Source: Bacteroidota bacterium
GTDB taxonomy: Bacteria > Bacteroidota > Bacteroidia > Bacteroidales > Lentimicrobiaceae
DNA: 64,000 nucleotides
Reading direction: 5' to 3'
Assembly (NCBI GenBank): GCA_023417935.1
Contig: JAEZDY010000024.1
Location: 456,505-520,504 of the forward strand
Shown here: positions 61,146-64,000 of the stretch, piece by piece
Numbering within the stretch: the stretch's first letter is position 1
Layout: each line of letters begins with the position of its first letter
Made by a program: the position numbers and the translations under genes
Notes under the pieces: generated by a model
Databases searched by the model: none
What the model was told of the DNA's origin: nothing
What the model saw: the letters and a program-made list of their open reading frames with translations, nothing else

Positions 61146-61667
61146 TTATGTATAAAATACAAGGCAATTTTTGTAATTACATGATAAACAACCTGATACG
61201 GAAACCATTATTATGTAAATGTCGTAACCATTTATCAATTTCTGTATTTTTCAAGTAGGGCAAATAAATTGTCAGTACGTAAAAACACGTATTGCAAAAT
61301 CATCATCCTCACCTAAAAAAGTAGTATTTTAACGTATTGTGCTGCCCAACTCTACGGAATATTTTTGTAGCCATCAAGTTATGCATCGTTCATAATACGA
61401 CATCGGAATTTTTGGGGGAAAAGACCGGGTCAGAAAGTAAGATGAATGATCTCTTCCAATATACGGAAGGTAACAAAGGGAAACAAAGTATTAACTCATG
61501 GCAGGATTTTACAGAGGCTTCACCACTGAAGCAATAAATTACTCAACTCTGAATTTTCAGGATAGCAATAAATATGCTTCCTCGTTTGTGTTTGTAATAT
61601 TCAATCACAGCAAAGCCCTCCATGAAAACCATTCAGCATTTAACTATTCTATTAAATAAAAAGTACC
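61146..61667 (+). other. Long leader region of the repeat adhesin
   Basis: About 520 bp with no convincing gene. A weak GTG frame at 61337-61537 (66 residues) and an ATG within it at 61442 give no recognisable protein. The region holds the ACGTA inverted repeat described separately and is otherwise AT-rich. Confidence 0.4.
61276..61291. promoter_or_regulatory. ACGTA inverted repeat upstream of the adhesin
   Basis: TACGT-AAAAAC-ACGTA, perfect 5-base arms and a 6-base spacer. The right arm reads on as ACGTATTG, repeated exactly 45 bp later at 61332-61339. It looks like a binding site for a dimeric regulator, about 380 bp before the adhesin ATG. Confidence 0.4.
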
Positions 61668-64000
61668 ATGAAAACTTTTTTACTTTATCCATTCGCAAAA
61701 GCTAACAGCATAACAAGATTACTTGCTGTATTCGTGTTAATGATAGCTTCTGTAGTATTCAATCAGTCAATAGCACAGGTTCCGGGGATCGCTAACATAT
61801 ATCCACCAACCGGTGGCTTTGAAATTGAGGGCGATATGACAGCTACACCTTCAGTTGGGGACTGGCTACAGGGCACTGGTGCTCCAGGTGGATTTGTGTT
61901 AAATGCTGACGGAAGTCCAGTTAACCCACTAATGACATTTCACCTTGTAGATGCATACTCACCTGCACTTGATAATGTATTTAAGGGTGGCAAGATCTAC
62001 GATAATCCAAACAATATGGTTTGGGAAATGCAAACTGCAAATGGTAAAAGTGACATGAATCATGGTATTCTGCATTTGACTGTAGATAGTTATACTGGAG
62101 AGCAATGGGCTATTTTCTCTGCTGACCGTAAAGCCGCAAGCGGAGCATCCTACCTTGATTTTGAATTTTTACAGAACAGTGTAATAAAAAATGCAAACGG
62201 AACATTTACCAGTACAGGTCCTCATGGGGGAAGAACTATAGGTGACTTTATCATTACAGCTATTTTTGGAAATGGTAGCACTACCTTCCAGGTTTGGACA
62301 TGGCAGGCTGTTGGATCAGGTTACAGCTACGTTGAATTCACAGGTGACCTCACCGGTATTGCTTATGCCGCTGAAAATACTTCTCTTATTCCGGTTTCAT
62401 ATCCTGTGTTTGGTCAAACAGGTTATGTTCCTAATACTTTTGTTGAAGGTGCCATGAACCTGTCGGGTTTTGTTGGTTTGGCATTACCTTGTACAAACAC
62501 TGCAATCAATACTTTATTTATTAAGACTAAAGCTTCAGCATCAGTTGAAGCAACAATACAAGACTTTATTGACCCTATCCAGTTGCAGGCTCTCACTATA
62601 GGCTCAGCTAATGCAGGTGACGATCAAACACTTTGTGATGAAGGTGACTATACTTCCTTTATGCTGAACGGAACAGCAACAGCAGTTATGAATTATTGGG
62701 TTTCTTCAACTACATGGAGTGTGGTTTCATACACTGGAACACAGGCCCCTGTGATCATTAATTCAACTACTTTAACACCCGAAGTAAGGGTATATGATGG
62801 AACCGCTGTTATAGAGCTGACAGTAGAAACAACCAATGGTATTGAAACTTGCCAGGTTTCGGATCAGGTTTTACTTACCGTTGCATCTAAGCCGATTTCA
62901 TCCTGGATTTCTCCTCCAGGCAACATAACACTATCATGTGCTGCTGCCGGAAACATTTCTCCTGTATCACTTTCATATTCTAATGGTGTAACGGGACAAT
63001 GCAGTAGTTCAGGTTCAGTAATGGGTGTGATTACCGGAACTTATGATGAATGCGGGGGTACATTACTCCAAACATGGACATTTACTGATACATGGAATCA
63101 AACAATAACTCATGTACAAACCATAACAGTTGAGCCTGCTCCACAGGCGCAGTTTGCTAGTGTTGAGCCTATCACTATTACATGTAATGAAGCTACAACA
63201 TTGGCAGCCAGCAACTTAAGCTATACCAATGCTGGTTTAGGCGGATGCCTCATAGCAGGACAGGTAATGGGAACATTAGTTTCTGATTATACTGAATGCG
63301 GAGGAACAATCACACAGAACTGGACATTCACAGATGACTGCGGTCGTACAAGCACCAGCACACAGGTTATCACTGTTACACCAGCTCCAATGGCTGCTTT
63401 CACAACTACTCCTTCTAATATTACCATAAGCTGTGATGAAGCAGTAGACTTTGGATCAAGCACCATTAGCTACACAAACGCTGGTTTGGGTGGATGCCTA
63501 ATTGCAGGTACAGTTACAGGTGTTATCACTGGATCATACACTGAATGCGGAGGTACACTTACTCAAACATGGACATTCGTTGATGATTGTGACAGGCAGA
63601 TCCAACATGTACAAAGCATAACAGTTGAGCCAGCTCCACAGGCGCAGTTTGCAAGTGTTGAGCCTTTCACTATTACATGTAATGAAGCTACAACTTTTGC
63701 AGCCACCAACTTAAATTATACAAACAGTGGTTTAGGTGGTTGTCTAATATCAGGACAGGTAATGGGAACACTGATTTCTGATTATACTGAATGCGGAGGA
63801 ACAATCACACAGAACTGGACATTCACAGATGACTGCGGGCGTACAAGCACACAAACACAAGTAATCACTGTGTCACCAGCTCCAATGGCTGCTTTCACAA
63901 CTACTCCTTCTAATATTACCATAAGCTGTGATGAAGCAGTAGACTTTGGATCAAGCACCATTAGCTACACAAACGCTGGTTTGGGTGGATGTTTGATATC
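61668..64000 (+). CDS. Giant secreted repeat protein (adhesin-like), cut by the window edge
   Basis: N-terminal 777 residues of a longer extracellular protein; no stop before the window end. A signal peptide runs to about residue 40 (TRLLAVFVLMIASVVFNQSIAQ). A globular domain of about 280 residues follows (IEGDMTATPSVGDWLQG, VWEMQTANGKSDMNHG, GGRTIGDFIITAIFGNG), then a PKD-like segment (NAGDDQTLCDEGDY), then HYR-like modules of about 83 residues with conserved Cys (ITC-, GGC-, ECGG-, DDC-). The modules alternate in two types. Such proteins usually end in a type IX sorting signal, outside the window. Likely role: surface adhesion or gliding. Confidence 0.9.
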   Translation, partial: MKTFLLYPFAKANSITRLLAVFVLMIASVVFNQSIAQVPGIANIYPPTGGFEIEGDMTATPSVGDWLQGTGAPGGFVLNADGSPVNPLMTFHLVDAYSPALDNVFKGGKIYDNPNNMVWEMQTANGKSDMNHGILHLTVDSYTGEQWAIFSADRKAASGASYLDFEFLQNSVIKNANGTFTSTGPHGGRTIGDFIITAIFGNGSTTFQVWTWQAVGSGYSYVEFTGDLTGIAYAAENTSLIPVSYPVFGQTGYVPNTFVEGAMNLSGFVGLALPCTNTAINTLFIKTKASASVEATIQDFIDPIQLQALTIGSANAGDDQTLCDEGDYTSFMLNGTATAVMNYWVSSTTWSVVSYTGTQAPVIINSTTLTPEVRVYDGTAVIELTVETTNGIETCQVSDQVLLTVASKPISSWISPPGNITLSCAAAGNISPVSLSYSNGVTGQCSSSGSVMGVITGTYDECGGTLLQTWTFTDTWNQTITHVQTITVEPAPQAQFASVEPITITCNEATTLAASNLSYTNAGLGGCLIAGQVMGTLVSDYTECGGTITQNWTFTDDCGRTSTSTQVITVTPAPMAAFTTTPSNITISCDEAVDFGSSTISYTNAGLGGCLIAGTVTGVITGSYTECGGTLTQTWTFVDDCDRQIQHVQSITVEPAPQAQFASVEPFTITCNEATTFAATNLNYTNSGLGGCLISGQVMGTLISDYTECGGTITQNWTFTDDCGRTSTQTQVITVSPAPMAAFTTTPSNITISCDEAVDFGSSTISYTNAGLGGCLI
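63129..64000 (+). repeat. 495-bp supra-repeats in the adhesin gene
   Basis: Two alternating module types (A and B) form a 495-bp, 165-residue supra-repeat: A starts at 63129 and again at 63624, B at 63381 and again at 63876. The two B copies are identical over about 115 bp up to 63991. The array continues past the window. Confidence 0.92.

Noticed and set aside
61337..61537. 66-residue frame in the adhesin leader
   Set aside because: Rare start, odd composition, no family, and no promoter seen; more likely chance.

Overview
The window is AT-rich chromosomal DNA from a member of the Bacteroidota, probably the Bacteroidales or a close relative. The evidence is: TAnnTTTG-type -7 boxes and mostly no Shine-Dalgarno; a type IX secretion C-terminal sorting domain; many LxxC lipoproteins; an FtnA ferritin, DUF3109, DUF6064 and GH3-like protein typical of this phylum; a TlpA-like lipoprotein; an F-ATPase cluster ordered B-E-F-H-A-G; and the start of a giant Cys-containing repeat adhesin. 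I see no rRNA, tRNA, CRISPR, prophage, insertion sequence or recognisable defence island. Most genes are housekeeping. Cut genes lie at both ends: a histidine kinase on the left and the repeat adhesin on the right.

Layout. 1-5811 (-): dxs, a large AsmA-like protein and a sensor kinase. 5884-9833 (+): trkA-trkH potassium uptake and an EEP-family hydrolase. 9980-15569 (-): MATE exporter, then a GT2-GT9-lipid kinase-hemW operon. 15890-23041 (-): a regulatory and envelope module (PhnD-like lipoprotein, histidine kinase, NtrC-type regulator, YceI protein, porin, second YceI-like protein). 23231-24613 (-): a T9SS-secreted DUF4185-like protein. 24685-30024 (+): MlaE-MlaF-MlaD lipid transport, then two lipoproteins and an outer-membrane barrel. 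30185-39422: ABC-F ATPase, small ORF, DUF6064, carbonic anhydrase, GH3-LysE pair, recJ, MacB-like permease. 39631-45566: purH, mreBCD, TlpA-like lipoprotein, tadA. 46110-51717 (+): atpBEFHAG and ferritin. 51823-59011: DUF3109, metG, fbaA, an eIF2B-like isomerase, a prolyl oligopeptidase. 59405-64000 (+): rluB-like pseudouridine synthase with a 13-residue repeat tail, then the adhesin.

Two things stand out. First, the regulatory module reads as one circuit. A PhnD-like lipoprotein with no ABC partner overlaps the histidine kinase gene, a GAFTGA-containing sigma-54 activator follows, and between it and the YceI-porin operon lie a good -24/-12 promoter (18742-18758) and a perfect palindrome centred about 145 bp upstream of the predicted start site. 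Second, short tandem arrays are scattered through genes and spacers. Their periods are 11, 22, 22, 33, 33 and 77 bp, all multiples of 11, plus 24 and 39 bp in purH and rluB. Some form in-frame insertions in conserved enzymes (HemW, PurH), and one looks amplified from the 3' end of metG. Other notable points are an ABC-F protein with only one intact composite ATP site, and a GH3 amido-synthetase next to a LysE exporter.
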